Assembly (NCBI GenBank): GCA_965243105.1
Contig: CBDEUC010000003.1
Location: 992,001-1,056,000 of the forward strand
From: WLWS01 sp965243105
Lineage (GTDB): Bacteria > Pseudomonadota > Gammaproteobacteria > Eutrophobiales > Eutrophobiaceae
Length of the DNA: 64,000 nucleotides
Reading direction: 5' to 3'
Within the stretch, counting starts at the first letter, position 1; each line of letters begins with the position of its first letter. Below, one piece after another: positions 27,325 through 36,802 of the stretch. The notes under the pieces were generated by a model. It saw only the letters and a program-made list of their open reading frames with translations. It had not been told where the DNA came from and ran no database searches. The position numbers were made by a program, and so were the translations under genes.

Positions 27325-27903
27325 ATGGGTAACGAAACCAGTCTCGACCTGTATTTTTTCCTGATGATATTGCTGTCCATCATCATTGGACTGGGTGTCA
27401 CTGAAATTCTCTCCGGGTTTGCCAGTGTATTACGCAGTGAAAAGCTCAGGGAATTTTGCCTTCCCCATGCTGCTACCGTGCTGACACTTTTTATCGCCCT
27501 GCTGCAGTACTTCTGGGAGACCTGGTCTTTACGCATGATCGAAGAGTGGACCTTTCCCGCGTTAACGCTGATGCTGATTGCGCCGATCCTGCTTTACCTC
27601 ATCGCGCACCTGCTTTTCCCGGACCAGCCGGCTGGAATAAACCTGACGGATTATTACTACGAGAAGGCTTCGCTGATCTGGACGCTTGCCTGTCTCACGA
27701 TCCTGGCCGGGGTGTTGTTCAGGCCACTGGCTTTTGATATGCCTCTGTTGGTGCGGGACAACCTTTCCTCTGCAATAAACCTCGCCGCTGCTATCGCCCT
27801 CGCACTGAGCAGCAATCGTTGGCTACATCGCATCCTCGTGCCGGTGGGAGCCCTGCTTGTTATTCTTGATACACTCGTTATTTCATATTTTATAAGCCAG
27901 TAA
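27325..27903 (+). CDS. Hypothetical integral membrane protein, 192 aa
   Basis: Five to six hydrophobic helices cover most of the length, with short charged loops (ETWSLRMIEEW). The N-terminus FFLMILLSIIIGLGVTEIL resembles a small family of uncharacterised membrane proteins. It is followed after 2 bases by the phosphatase gene, so the two are likely co-translated. Function not known. Confidence 0.6.
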   Translation: MGNETSLDLYFFLMILLSIIIGLGVTEILSGFASVLRSEKLREFCLPHAATVLTLFIALLQYFWETWSLRMIEEWTFPALTLMLIAPILLYLIAHLLFPDQPAGINLTDYYYEKASLIWTLACLTILAGVLFRPLAFDMPLLVRDNLSSAINLAAAIALALSSNRWLHRILVPVGALLVILDTLVISYFISQ

Positions 27904-27905
27904 GA

Positions 27906-28718
27906 ATGGGACAGACAGGAATCATTGACCGGTACATGAACGTACCGGCACTGGTAAAGCTTGATGCCGGGCAGGCCTGCGTGTTCAGCTGTGCTTCCCC
28001 GGTCAAGTTTACCGGTAACGAGGACTGTGGTGCGGTATACCCGGGGCTCAATGGTGATTGCCTGCTGGTGGTGGCAGATGGCATCGGCGGCTACGCCAAT
28101 GGTGCAAGGGCCTCCATGCATGTCACCACGGCACTGGAAAAAAGTATCAGTCTTAATGCACCGATAGGGGAGCGACTGGAACACATTTCACAGTCGCTGC
28201 AAAAGGCGAACGAGGAAATCATCCAGCGTAATACCGGCGAGGGCACCACGGTTGCCCTGGTTCACGTGGATAACGAACAGATTCACACCTGCCACGCCGG
28301 TGACTCGGACATCCTTTTGATCAGCCGCGAGGGCGAAGTTAAGTACAAGACCCTGGCCCATTCCCCGGTGGCCGAAGCGCAGGAAATGGGATTGATCGAT
28401 GAACACGCGGCAATACATCACCAGGGACGGAATTTTATCTCCAACTACCTGGGCGATCATGAAATGTTCCTGGCCATGAGCGAGGGCATTGACTACGAAA
28501 AATCCGACACCCTGCTACTGGCCAGTGATGGCCTTTTTGATAATCTCTACCAGGACGAGATAATTAAAATTGCCATGAAAGAAAATCTCGCCAACGCCGC
28601 GGCACAGCTGGCGGACCTGGCAAGAGAGCGAATGAAGGGCCTGGACCCTGCCCTGCCATCAAAACCCGATGACCTTACCTTTGTACTTTTTCGTGCCGAG
28701 CAGGGACTGGATAGCTAA
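27906..28718 (+). CDS. PP2C-family serine/threonine protein phosphatase
   Basis: The 270 residues carry the metal-site motifs of the PPM fold: GNEDCGAVYP, VVADGIGGYANG, HAGDSDILLI and LLLASDGLFDN. Cytoplasmic, Mg/Mn dependent. There is no kinase gene nearby. It is just downstream of a membrane protein gene and overlaps the 3' end of the convergent antiporter gene by 4 bases. Confidence 0.83.
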   Translation: MGQTGIIDRYMNVPALVKLDAGQACVFSCASPVKFTGNEDCGAVYPGLNGDCLLVVADGIGGYANGARASMHVTTALEKSISLNAPIGERLEHISQSLQKANEEIIQRNTGEGTTVALVHVDNEQIHTCHAGDSDILLISREGEVKYKTLAHSPVAEAQEMGLIDEHAAIHHQGRNFISNYLGDHEMFLAMSEGIDYEKSDTLLLASDGLFDNLYQDEIIKIAMKENLANAAAQLADLARERMKGLDPALPSKPDDLTFVLFRAEQGLDS

Positions 28719-30079
28719 AGACTGAGTCCAAGTAGCACGAATACAATAGACGCCAGCCCGGCGGCCACCAGCGCATAGGGTAACTGCGACAGCGCGTGCT
28801 CCATCACGTTCAAACCACTGCTCTGCGAAGACAGTACCGTGGCATCACCATAGAAACAGGCATGGCTGCCAAACGAGCTCGCGGATATCAACGCGCCGAT
28901 GACCAGGGGCAAGGGTGAACCCACCGCGTTGGCCAGCGGCATGATGATAGGAATGGCAATGGCAAACACACCCCAGGAGGAGCCCGTGGCAAAGGATATC
29001 AGGGCCATGGTCCAGAATGTCACCACCGGCAGCAAGGCCGTCGACATGTAGGGTTGCACGCTTCCGATAACATACTGCGGCAGGCCCAGCTCATCATTAA
29101 CAGTCTTGAACATGAACGCGGCAACAACGATGGCCAGTGGTGGAATCATGATCTTGAAACCTTCCATGACACAGTCCAGCGCTTCTCTCGCTTTTAACAA
29201 CCTGTACATGACAAGGGCCGGTATGGTCACAGCCAGCGTCGCCATGATGCCCTTGAGTAAATCAATATCAAAGTAGACGGAAAATAAGATCAGGCATAAC
29301 AGCGGGCCAAGAAAAACCCAGGGGTTTGTGCGCGCCCTGGCTTCATCGCTGATGTCCTGCCCGACGTTTTCAATCGCGTCCACCGGTTCCATGGCAAGCA
29401 CGCCGTCGCTGGCCATGTTCTCTGCCTTTTTCATCAGGCCCAGCAGGGGAAAACGCCCGGTGGCAACCAGTGGCACAAGAAAAAGCGCAATCAAGGGGTA
29501 GGCCATGAAAGGGATACCGGAGATGTAAAGCGACATGCCTTCACCTTTTCCCGCAGCGCCAACAGATTCCAGTACACCGGCAAAGAACACCGCCCAGGTA
29601 GAGATAGGCACCAGCACGCAGGTGGGCGCTGCGGTTGAATCCACCACGTAGGACAACATCGCCCTTGATACCCTGAAGCGATCGGTCACCTTCTTCATGG
29701 CAGAACCGATGGCAATGGCATTGAGGTAGTCGTCGATAAAGATCAGCATGCCAAGAAACCAGGTCACCAGCAGTGACCTGTTGCGGGTGTTTGCCTTTTT
29801 TGCCATGGATTCGGCAAAGGCATTGGCGCCCCCGGTCCTGATAAGCAGGTAAACCAGGCTGCCCATCAGGCCGCAGACCATGATCACCCAGCCCACGGTT
29901 TCATCACGCATCACCGCCAGGTTGATATCGGCAATGCCGCCGATAATATTTGAAGGGTCAAGCATCACCACGCCGACAATCACCCCGGTCAGCAGCGCTG
30001 CCACGGGTCGATGGGTCAGCACTGCCGTTGTTATCACAACGACGGTGGGTAGCAGGCTGGCTATTCCGTAGTTTTCCAT
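28715..30079 (-). CDS. NhaC-family Na+/H+ antiporter-like transporter
   Basis: This 454-aa inner-membrane protein has about 12 hydrophobic segments. The family pattern includes FLGMLIFIDDYLNAIAIGSAM and FATGSSWGVFAIAIPIIMPLA, where NhaC proteins carry conserved charged and polar residues in the membrane. It may exchange Na+ or another cation, or a small acid, for protons. It is divergent from the response-regulator gene. Confidence 0.8.
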   Translation of the reverse strand: MENYGIASLLPTVVVITTAVLTHRPVAALLTGVIVGVVMLDPSNIIGGIADINLAVMRDETVGWVIMVCGLMGSLVYLLIRTGGANAFAESMAKKANTRNRSLLVTWFLGMLIFIDDYLNAIAIGSAMKKVTDRFRVSRAMLSYVVDSTAAPTCVLVPISTWAVFFAGVLESVGAAGKGEGMSLYISGIPFMAYPLIALFLVPLVATGRFPLLGLMKKAENMASDGVLAMEPVDAIENVGQDISDEARARTNPWVFLGPLLCLILFSVYFDIDLLKGIMATLAVTIPALVMYRLLKAREALDCVMEGFKIMIPPLAIVVAAFMFKTVNDELGLPQYVIGSVQPYMSTALLPVVTFWTMALISFATGSSWGVFAIAIPIIMPLANAVGSPLPLVIGALISASSFGSHACFYGDATVLSSQSSGLNVMEHALSQLPYALVAAGLASIVFVLLGLSL

Positions 30080-30098
30080 TGCACCTGTGCTCGTGGAT

Positions 30099-30116
30099 AT
30101 TTCACTATTATTTCAC
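30099..30116 (+). promoter_or_regulatory. ATTTCAC direct repeat, likely response-regulator operator (autoregulation)
   Basis: Two ATTTCAC half-sites 11 bases apart (30099 and 30110) lie 46 bases before the response-regulator start. The same heptamer recurs three times before the DJ-1/PfpI gene just after the kinase. Direct repeats spaced about one helical turn are the usual target of OmpR/PhoB-type regulators. Confidence 0.5.
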
Positions 30117-30161
30117 ATTATTCTTGATAAGCTGCTTTTAGCAAACCAGGAGTCCCATTCC

Positions 30162-30875
30162 TTGCATCTTTCAATTTTACTCGTCGAAGATAACCCGGTT
30201 ATTGCCCAGCAGCTAACTGAATTTCTTGAAGGGCACAGTTGGAGCGTTGATTACGCTGACAACGGTGGCCTGGGTGTGAAGCTGGGAACAGAAAATATCT
30301 ACGACGTGATTATCCTTGACCTCAATTTACCGGACATCGACGGTCTCGAGGTATGCGAGCGAATAAAGGAGAAGGCACAGACCAATCCACCGGTATTGAT
30401 GCTGACGGCGCGGGACGCCTTTGAAGACAAGGCAAGGGGCTATGGTAAGGGCGCAGACGACTACGTCACCAAGCCTTTTGAGTTTCGTGAGCTGGCACTG
30501 CGTTGCCAGGCACTGGCACGCCGCAGGCAGCTGCACCAGGACAAGACCATCAGTATTGGCCCCCTCACGATCGACGAGTCAAACCACAGCGCAACGCGCG
30601 AAGAGCAGGAACTTAAACTCACCAATATTGGTTTTACCATTTTGCTTACACTGGCAAGGGCGCATCCAAAACCGGTCAGTCGAAGCGCGCTCATGCATAC
30701 GCTCTGGGGTGATGAGCCGCCCGATACTGACGCACTGCGCAGCCATATTTACAGCCTGCGCGCGGCACTGGATAAACCCTTTGAAAAGGCCATGTTGAAA
30801 ACCATTACCAACGTTGGCTTCAGGCTCGAATATGACAACGACCATCACACGTCATCCCATAACACGTCATCTTAG
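30162..30875 (+). CDS. OmpR/PhoB-family response regulator
   Basis: The receiver domain starts at ILLVEDN, has the phospho-acceptor Asp in VIILDLNLP and the TKPF lysine motif, and is followed by a winged-helix DNA-binding domain (LMHTLWGDEPPDTDALRSHIYSLR). I use the TTG start at 30162 (237 aa): CAGGAG lies about 10 bases before it. The longer in-frame start at 30087 would put an operator-like repeat inside the gene and adds residues atypical for the family. The gene overlaps the kinase gene by 44 bases. Confidence 0.85.
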   Translation: MHLSILLVEDNPVIAQQLTEFLEGHSWSVDYADNGGLGVKLGTENIYDVIILDLNLPDIDGLEVCERIKEKAQTNPPVLMLTARDAFEDKARGYGKGADDYVTKPFEFRELALRCQALARRRQLHQDKTISIGPLTIDESNHSATREEQELKLTNIGFTILLTLARAHPKPVSRSALMHTLWGDEPPDTDALRSHIYSLRAALDKPFEKAMLKTITNVGFRLEYDNDHHTSSHNTSS

Positions 30876-32106
30876 AACCAGGGTATTCCTGCTCTTTGGT
30901 GGCTTTACCCTGGTACTGTCACTGGCCTATTCCGGGATCAGTATCATGGTGGCCTATGCCGTGGAGGACTCGGTGCTGGACGCGGTGGTCGAACAGGAAA
31001 GCGCCTTTATCGAGAACAGCTACAGGGAATCGGGCGAACTCGTCGAGCCGAGGGTAAATTACATGGAGGTCTATGCTGAGCTTGAAACAGCACCCCGGGT
31101 CATTCGCGATACCCTTGAGAAAAGCCCGGGGGCGAGGGAAGTGTTTACCGACGATGACAGGCATTACCACGTCAAGTACCTGGCGCTTGAGAATGCTGCC
31201 CCGGCCCTGCTGGTGGCCGAGGTGACGCCGCTGCTGATCGTGTCCAACCTCTCGTTTGAAATCCTTTTCCTGCTAATGCTGATACTGCTTGCGGGCATGC
31301 TCATCGCGGTCTGGCTGGCCTACCGTATCGCCGGCTACACCACGCAACCTGTGCAGGTGCTGGCAGCAACGGTGTCAAGCAACGAGGAAACCGATGACCC
31401 CCTGCAACTCCCGGGCACCGACACTGGTGATGAACTCGCCTACCTGGCGAGCACCATTGAACGTTCTCTCAACCACCTCAAGCTGGCGTTAAAAAGGGAA
31501 AGTGACTTTACCCGGGATGTCAGTCACGAACTGCGAACACCACTCACGGTGATCAAGAATGTGCTGGCCCTTGCCGAGCAAAGGCCGGTGTCCGCGCAGG
31601 ACCGCCAGCAGTTGGAACAGGCCAGCAGGCAAATTGAACGCACCGTGGAAACACTACTTACCCTGGCGCGGGAAGAGTCCCTCGACATGGAGCGCCTGGC
31701 GATTCGCCCGCTCATCGAGGAGTGCTTTCTTGCCATGCACCAGGAACCCGGGGTGAACGAGTTCAAGCTTGACCTTGATGTGCCTGACGGCCTTGAGATT
31801 GAAGCCAACCGGCAGCTGCTCAACCTGCTTTTCAACAACCTGCTTGAAAATGCCATTCATCATGCCAGTGAACCCGGGCTGAGAATATTCCTGCAGGACG
31901 ATGCCCTGGTGCTTGAGAACCCCATGCAGGGTGAACTGGTGGACAATATCTTCAAGCAGGATAAAAAGGGCCTGAGTAGCCGTGGCCTGGGTCATGGTCT
32001 TTACCTTGTCGAGCGAATCGTGAACACGCTGGGCTGGCAATGCCATGCAAGCCTGGAACAGGGCCAGTACCAATTTCACCTCCAGCTACCGAGAAGCAAC
32101 GCCTAA
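30832..32106 (+). CDS. Two-component sensor histidine kinase
   Basis: About 424 aa from the ATG at 30832. A first membrane helix at ~15-40, a periplasmic sensor of about 110 residues and a second helix at ~145-170 are followed by a HAMP-like stretch, the phospho-acceptor H-box DVSHELRTPL, the N-box LLFNNLLENAIHHAS and the G-box GLGHGLYLV. It pairs with the response regulator just upstream. The sensor region is acidic (many Glu); the signal is unknown. Confidence 0.84.
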   Translation: MTTTITRHPITRHLRTRVFLLFGGFTLVLSLAYSGISIMVAYAVEDSVLDAVVEQESAFIENSYRESGELVEPRVNYMEVYAELETAPRVIRDTLEKSPGAREVFTDDDRHYHVKYLALENAAPALLVAEVTPLLIVSNLSFEILFLLMLILLAGMLIAVWLAYRIAGYTTQPVQVLAATVSSNEETDDPLQLPGTDTGDELAYLASTIERSLNHLKLALKRESDFTRDVSHELRTPLTVIKNVLALAEQRPVSAQDRQQLEQASRQIERTVETLLTLAREESLDMERLAIRPLIEECFLAMHQEPGVNEFKLDLDVPDGLEIEANRQLLNLLFNNLLENAIHHASEPGLRIFLQDDALVLENPMQGELVDNIFKQDKKGLSSRGLGHGLYLVERIVNTLGWQCHASLEQGQYQFHLQLPRSNA

Positions 32107-32118
32107 ATTTACCGAGAA

Positions 32119-32148
32119 ATTTCACGCGATATTTCACATCCGTTTCAC
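32119..32148 (+). promoter_or_regulatory. Triple TTTCAC direct repeat upstream of the DJ-1/PfpI gene
   Basis: ATTTCAC at 32119, ATTTCAC at 32131 and GTTTCAC at 32142 (spacing 12 and 11) form an array matching the repeat in front of the adjacent response-regulator gene. It lies in the short gap between the kinase stop and the next start, 45 bases before that start. Confidence 0.5.
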
Positions 32149-32192
32149 CTTCTCCGCTTCATCCTGAAAGCATGAACAAGTGGAGAACGACA

Positions 32193-33317
32193 ATGTTGAA
32201 AAAAATATCAATTTCATTAGCAGTTTGTGCCCTGGTTGCCGTTGGCATGATTGCCTGGCTGCAAAGCATGATTCCCGGAACCGAGGAGCGCGCCGCTCTA
32301 AAGCAATCCAGCGCTGCTGACATTCCCTACCTGCAAAATGCCATCAAGGCTGACAGGGGAAGAATACTCGCAGTGGTCACAAGCACCGATACCATGGGTG
32401 AGAGTGGCAAATCCACCGGCTTTGAACTTACAGAACTGGCGCGCGCCTACTATGTGTTCACGGCCAATGGTTTCGAGGTGGACATTGCCAGTCCTTCCGG
32501 CGGTGAACCGCCCATGGTGATCGATGGTGACGACATGGGCACCTATGACTACGCCTTTCTGAACGACGACGAGGCACAGGCAAAGCTGACCAACTCAATC
32601 CCGCTGGACGAGGTGCACAGCGATGACTACGCAGCGCTTTATTTTGTCGGTGGCAAGGGTGCCATGTTTGATTTCCCGGACAATGACGAGATCAAGACCC
32701 TGGTTGCTGATGTATACCAGGCGGGAGGCGTGATCGCCGCCGTGTGTCACGGGCCCGCGGCACTGGTCAACGTAAAACTGCATGACGGTACAGACCTGCT
32801 GGCAAACAAGCGGGTCAGCAGCTTTACCAACGAGGAAGAACTCTTCCTCATCCCCGACGCAAGGGATGTGTTTCCTTTTTTGCTTGAAGACGGTCTGGTT
32901 AATAGCGGTGCCAGCTTTGAAGCGGGGCCACGTTACCTCGAGCAGGTCAGCAACGATTCAAGGATAGTCACCGGTCAAAATCCCTGGTCAGTGTGGGCCA
33001 TGGCAGACACGACAGTGCGAGAGCTGGGCTACGAGCCACTGCCACGTACAGTCACGGCAGAAGAAAACAGTATCAGCGTGCTACAGGCCTACGAGCTTGA
33101 AGGTTTTGGTGAAGCGAATTCCCTGCTCAAGCAGCTGAAAACGGAGCCGGAGCAATCCATTGATCGCCTGCTGATTGCCATGCACGGTATCGTCGCCGCC
33201 ATGGACTGGGAGCTGATCAAGCTAATTCAACTGCTGCGACTGCTGATTATCGCCGGTGATGAGAACATCGCCGCGCTGAGCCCGGTCGACACCCTGCCCC
33301 ATTCCTACGTCGCCTGA
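32193..33317 (+). CDS. DJ-1/PfpI-type class I glutamine amidotransferase-like protein with C-terminal extension
   Basis: About 374 aa from the ATG at 32193 (GGAGA 6 bases upstream); an in-frame ATG at 32172 is the alternative. A signal peptide or anchor (KKISISLAVCALVAVGMIAW) is followed by a DJ-1/PfpI domain with nucleophile Cys in AAVCHGPAALVNV and the Glu/Asp features of chaperone/protease/glyoxalase-like members. Roughly the last 110 residues form an extension without a known motif. The ATTTCAC repeats before it suggest it is the main target of the upstream two-component system. Confidence 0.78.
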   Translation: MLKKISISLAVCALVAVGMIAWLQSMIPGTEERAALKQSSAADIPYLQNAIKADRGRILAVVTSTDTMGESGKSTGFELTELARAYYVFTANGFEVDIASPSGGEPPMVIDGDDMGTYDYAFLNDDEAQAKLTNSIPLDEVHSDDYAALYFVGGKGAMFDFPDNDEIKTLVADVYQAGGVIAAVCHGPAALVNVKLHDGTDLLANKRVSSFTNEEELFLIPDARDVFPFLLEDGLVNSGASFEAGPRYLEQVSNDSRIVTGQNPWSVWAMADTTVRELGYEPLPRTVTAEENSISVLQAYELEGFGEANSLLKQLKTEPEQSIDRLLIAMHGIVAAMDWELIKLIQLLRLLIIAGDENIAALSPVDTLPHSYVA

Positions 33318-33343
33318 GCAGGCCTTCTTTGAAACACCCACAA

Positions 33344-33370
33344 GCCGCCTGGTCTTCATGGCCAGGCGGC
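33344..33370 (+). terminator. GC-rich hairpin after the DJ-1/PfpI gene
   Basis: GCCGCCTGG, a 9-base loop and CCAGGCGGC form a perfect 9-bp stem 27 bases after the stop. No T-run follows, so it may attenuate or stabilise rather than terminate. Confidence 0.4.
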
Positions 33371-33459
33371 ACCAGTTGACAGCAAAATGTGAATTTATTG
33401 CAAAGCACCCGGTCAAAGCTCCGTCTGTTCAAAAAAAACCTGCAGGTGGAAAAAATAAA

Positions 33460-34134
33460 ATGCATAAAATCCAGCTAGTTAGCTTTCTTGTAATTGTTCT
33501 TTCATGGCTACCCCTGTCGGTCCAGGCAGAGAACCTTCAACTACCTTCACGCACCAAGGAAAACGCGGTTACCGCCACGGCGGACCTGGGCACACTGGAC
33601 GGTGAGCTGGGTTTGAAAGTGGGTCACCAGGTACCTCCCTTTACCTCCTACACCTCGGAAGGCCAGTCTATCTCACTTGACGAGCTGCTCGGTGAAGGCA
33701 AGTCGATGTTTTTCTTTTATCGCGGTGGCTGGTGCCCCTACTGCAACTACCAGATCCGCATGCTGAGCCTGGCCTACAACAAGTTTGCAAAAAAGGGCGT
33801 CACGCCTGTTGCAGTGAGTGTCGACACTTCTGAAGGTGCAACGCTGGCCAAGAAAGGTTACGAGGTCCCGTTTACCGTGCTGAGTGATTCCAGTCTCGAT
33901 GCACAGAAAGCCTTTAACGTGTTAATCAAGGTGGATGATACCACCTACGAAAGATACAAGGGCTACGGTGTCGATCTTGAACAATGGTCAGGCCAGGATC
34001 ACCACATGATCGCAGCACCCGCGGTTGTGCTGGTCGGCGAAGACAGGACGGTGCTGTGGTCCCACGTGTCGCGCGATTACAAGACACGCCCAAGCGTCGA
34101 ACAGTTACTTGGCGTGATAGACAGTCACCCCTGA
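33460..34134 (+). CDS. Exported peroxiredoxin-like (AhpC/TSA, redoxin) protein
   Basis: About 224 aa from the ATG at 33460, which gives a clean signal peptide (cleavage near VQAE). The thioredoxin-fold domain has the redox motif RGGWCPYCNYQ and downstream PVAVSVDTSEGA, typical of peroxiredoxin-like members. Periplasmic peroxide or thiol chemistry is inferred. It is convergent with the POT transporter. Confidence 0.82.
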   Translation: MHKIQLVSFLVIVLSWLPLSVQAENLQLPSRTKENAVTATADLGTLDGELGLKVGHQVPPFTSYTSEGQSISLDELLGEGKSMFFFYRGGWCPYCNYQIRMLSLAYNKFAKKGVTPVAVSVDTSEGATLAKKGYEVPFTVLSDSSLDAQKAFNVLIKVDDTTYERYKGYGVDLEQWSGQDHHMIAAPAVVLVGEDRTVLWSHVSRDYKTRPSVEQLLGVIDSHP

Positions 34135-34140
34135 GCAGGA

Positions 34141-35640
<1,500 letters not shown>

Positions 35641-35709
35641 GGGGCTACATGGTCGACCAAATTGAAGGTGACGGCAAGCTAAAAAGCCACCTGCCGTAAC
35701 TGCTTTCGA

Positions 35710-36771
35710 CTAGCGCGCGGCGACTTCCTTGTTGAGGATCTTCACCACGCTACCGTCACGCAATCGCTCGGCACCACGAATGACCACTTCATCACCGGAA
35801 ACGAGATCGCCTTCCACGGCCACGTGTGTACCGGCACCCTCGCTGGTTACTACGTCCACCTGGCGCGCGGTATCTTCCTTGTCCACCTTGAACACGTAGG
35901 TCCGACCATTGCGTAATACCAGTGCATCACGGGGTACCGTGAGTCGCTGGCTGGCCTTGCCATTACTCAGGGCCACGCGCACCGCCTCACCAATAATCCA
36001 GTGAGCCCTTTTAAACTCGAGTCGAAGCTGTAGCATGCGCGAGTTGTCATCACCCACCGGCACAACGGTGCGGACTCGAGTATCGATCTGTTCATCGTGG
36101 TTCTTTACACCAACCATGTCGCCCGCCTTGACGTGGCGCGCTACCTTGATCGGTGCCTGCACACGGATTTCAAGATCTTCTGTATTAACAAGCCTGACCA
36201 CGTCATCGGAATTGGACAGGTATTCACCGGGCTGGCGCATGCGCTCAACCACCACGCCGTCAAAGGGAGCCGTGATGCGCGTGCGGTTGATATCGTAAAG
36301 CGTGCGCTCGATATTCACCTGCGCGGCCTGGATCTGCTGGCCCAGCATATCCCGTTCCGCACTCATCTGGTCCAGCTCGGCTTCCGCGGCACTGTTTGAG
36401 CTCGCCAGTTTTCCCAGGCGCTTTACCTGTCTTTCCAGGTATTCCCTGCGCGCTTCAAGCCGTTTTTTCTCCGCGCGATTGTTTCGCAGCTGCAGCTGCA
36501 GTTCCCTGTCATTTACGCTGGCAAGTACTTCACCTGCCTTGAAGCGATCCCCCACCTCGGCCACTGACAGCAGCTTGCCGGAGACTTCCGCTGCAATACG
36601 GGAGTCATGGCGACTGATCACCGTACCCGGTACCCAGAGCGCAGGACTGACCAGCTCGGTGCGGGCGTTGGATGTTTCAACTGCGACACTTCGTGGTGCC
36701 TGTGCCTGCAGCGCCAGCGGCGCCAGCATCAATATAAGGCCGGGCAGGTAATAACTTTTCATATGTTTCAT
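35710..36771 (-). CDS. RND efflux periplasmic adaptor (HlyD/AcrA family)
   Basis: About 353 aa from the ATG at 36771, giving MKHMKSYYLPG and a signal peptide ending in QAQA. The longer frame up to 36948 runs into the pump gene and is rejected. The lipoyl/barrel-sandwich halves (SRIAAEVSGKL; TAPFDGVVVERM) flank a coiled-coil hairpin (~90-150, RAEKKRLEARREYLERQVKR), followed by a beta-barrel. It links the inner-membrane pump to an outer-membrane channel, which is not encoded here. Confidence 0.88.
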   Translation of the reverse strand: MKHMKSYYLPGLILMLAPLALQAQAPRSVAVETSNARTELVSPALWVPGTVISRHDSRIAAEVSGKLLSVAEVGDRFKAGEVLASVNDRELQLQLRNNRAEKKRLEARREYLERQVKRLGKLASSNSAAEAELDQMSAERDMLGQQIQAAQVNIERTLYDINRTRITAPFDGVVVERMRQPGEYLSNSDDVVRLVNTEDLEIRVQAPIKVARHVKAGDMVGVKNHDEQIDTRVRTVVPVGDDNSRMLQLRLEFKRAHWIIGEAVRVALSNGKASQRLTVPRDALVLRNGRTYVFKVDKEDTARQVDVVTSEGAGTHVAVEGDLVSGDEVVIRGAERLRDGSVVKILNKEVAAR

Positions 36772-36802
36772 CGCTTTCACTCTCTCCGTAATATCACGAA
36801 AC

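Noticed and set aside
30087..30161. Long N-terminal extension of the response regulator
   Set aside because: It would put the ATTTCAC operator-like repeats inside the gene and adds residues before the usual receiver start. The TTG at 30162 has a better ribosome-binding site.
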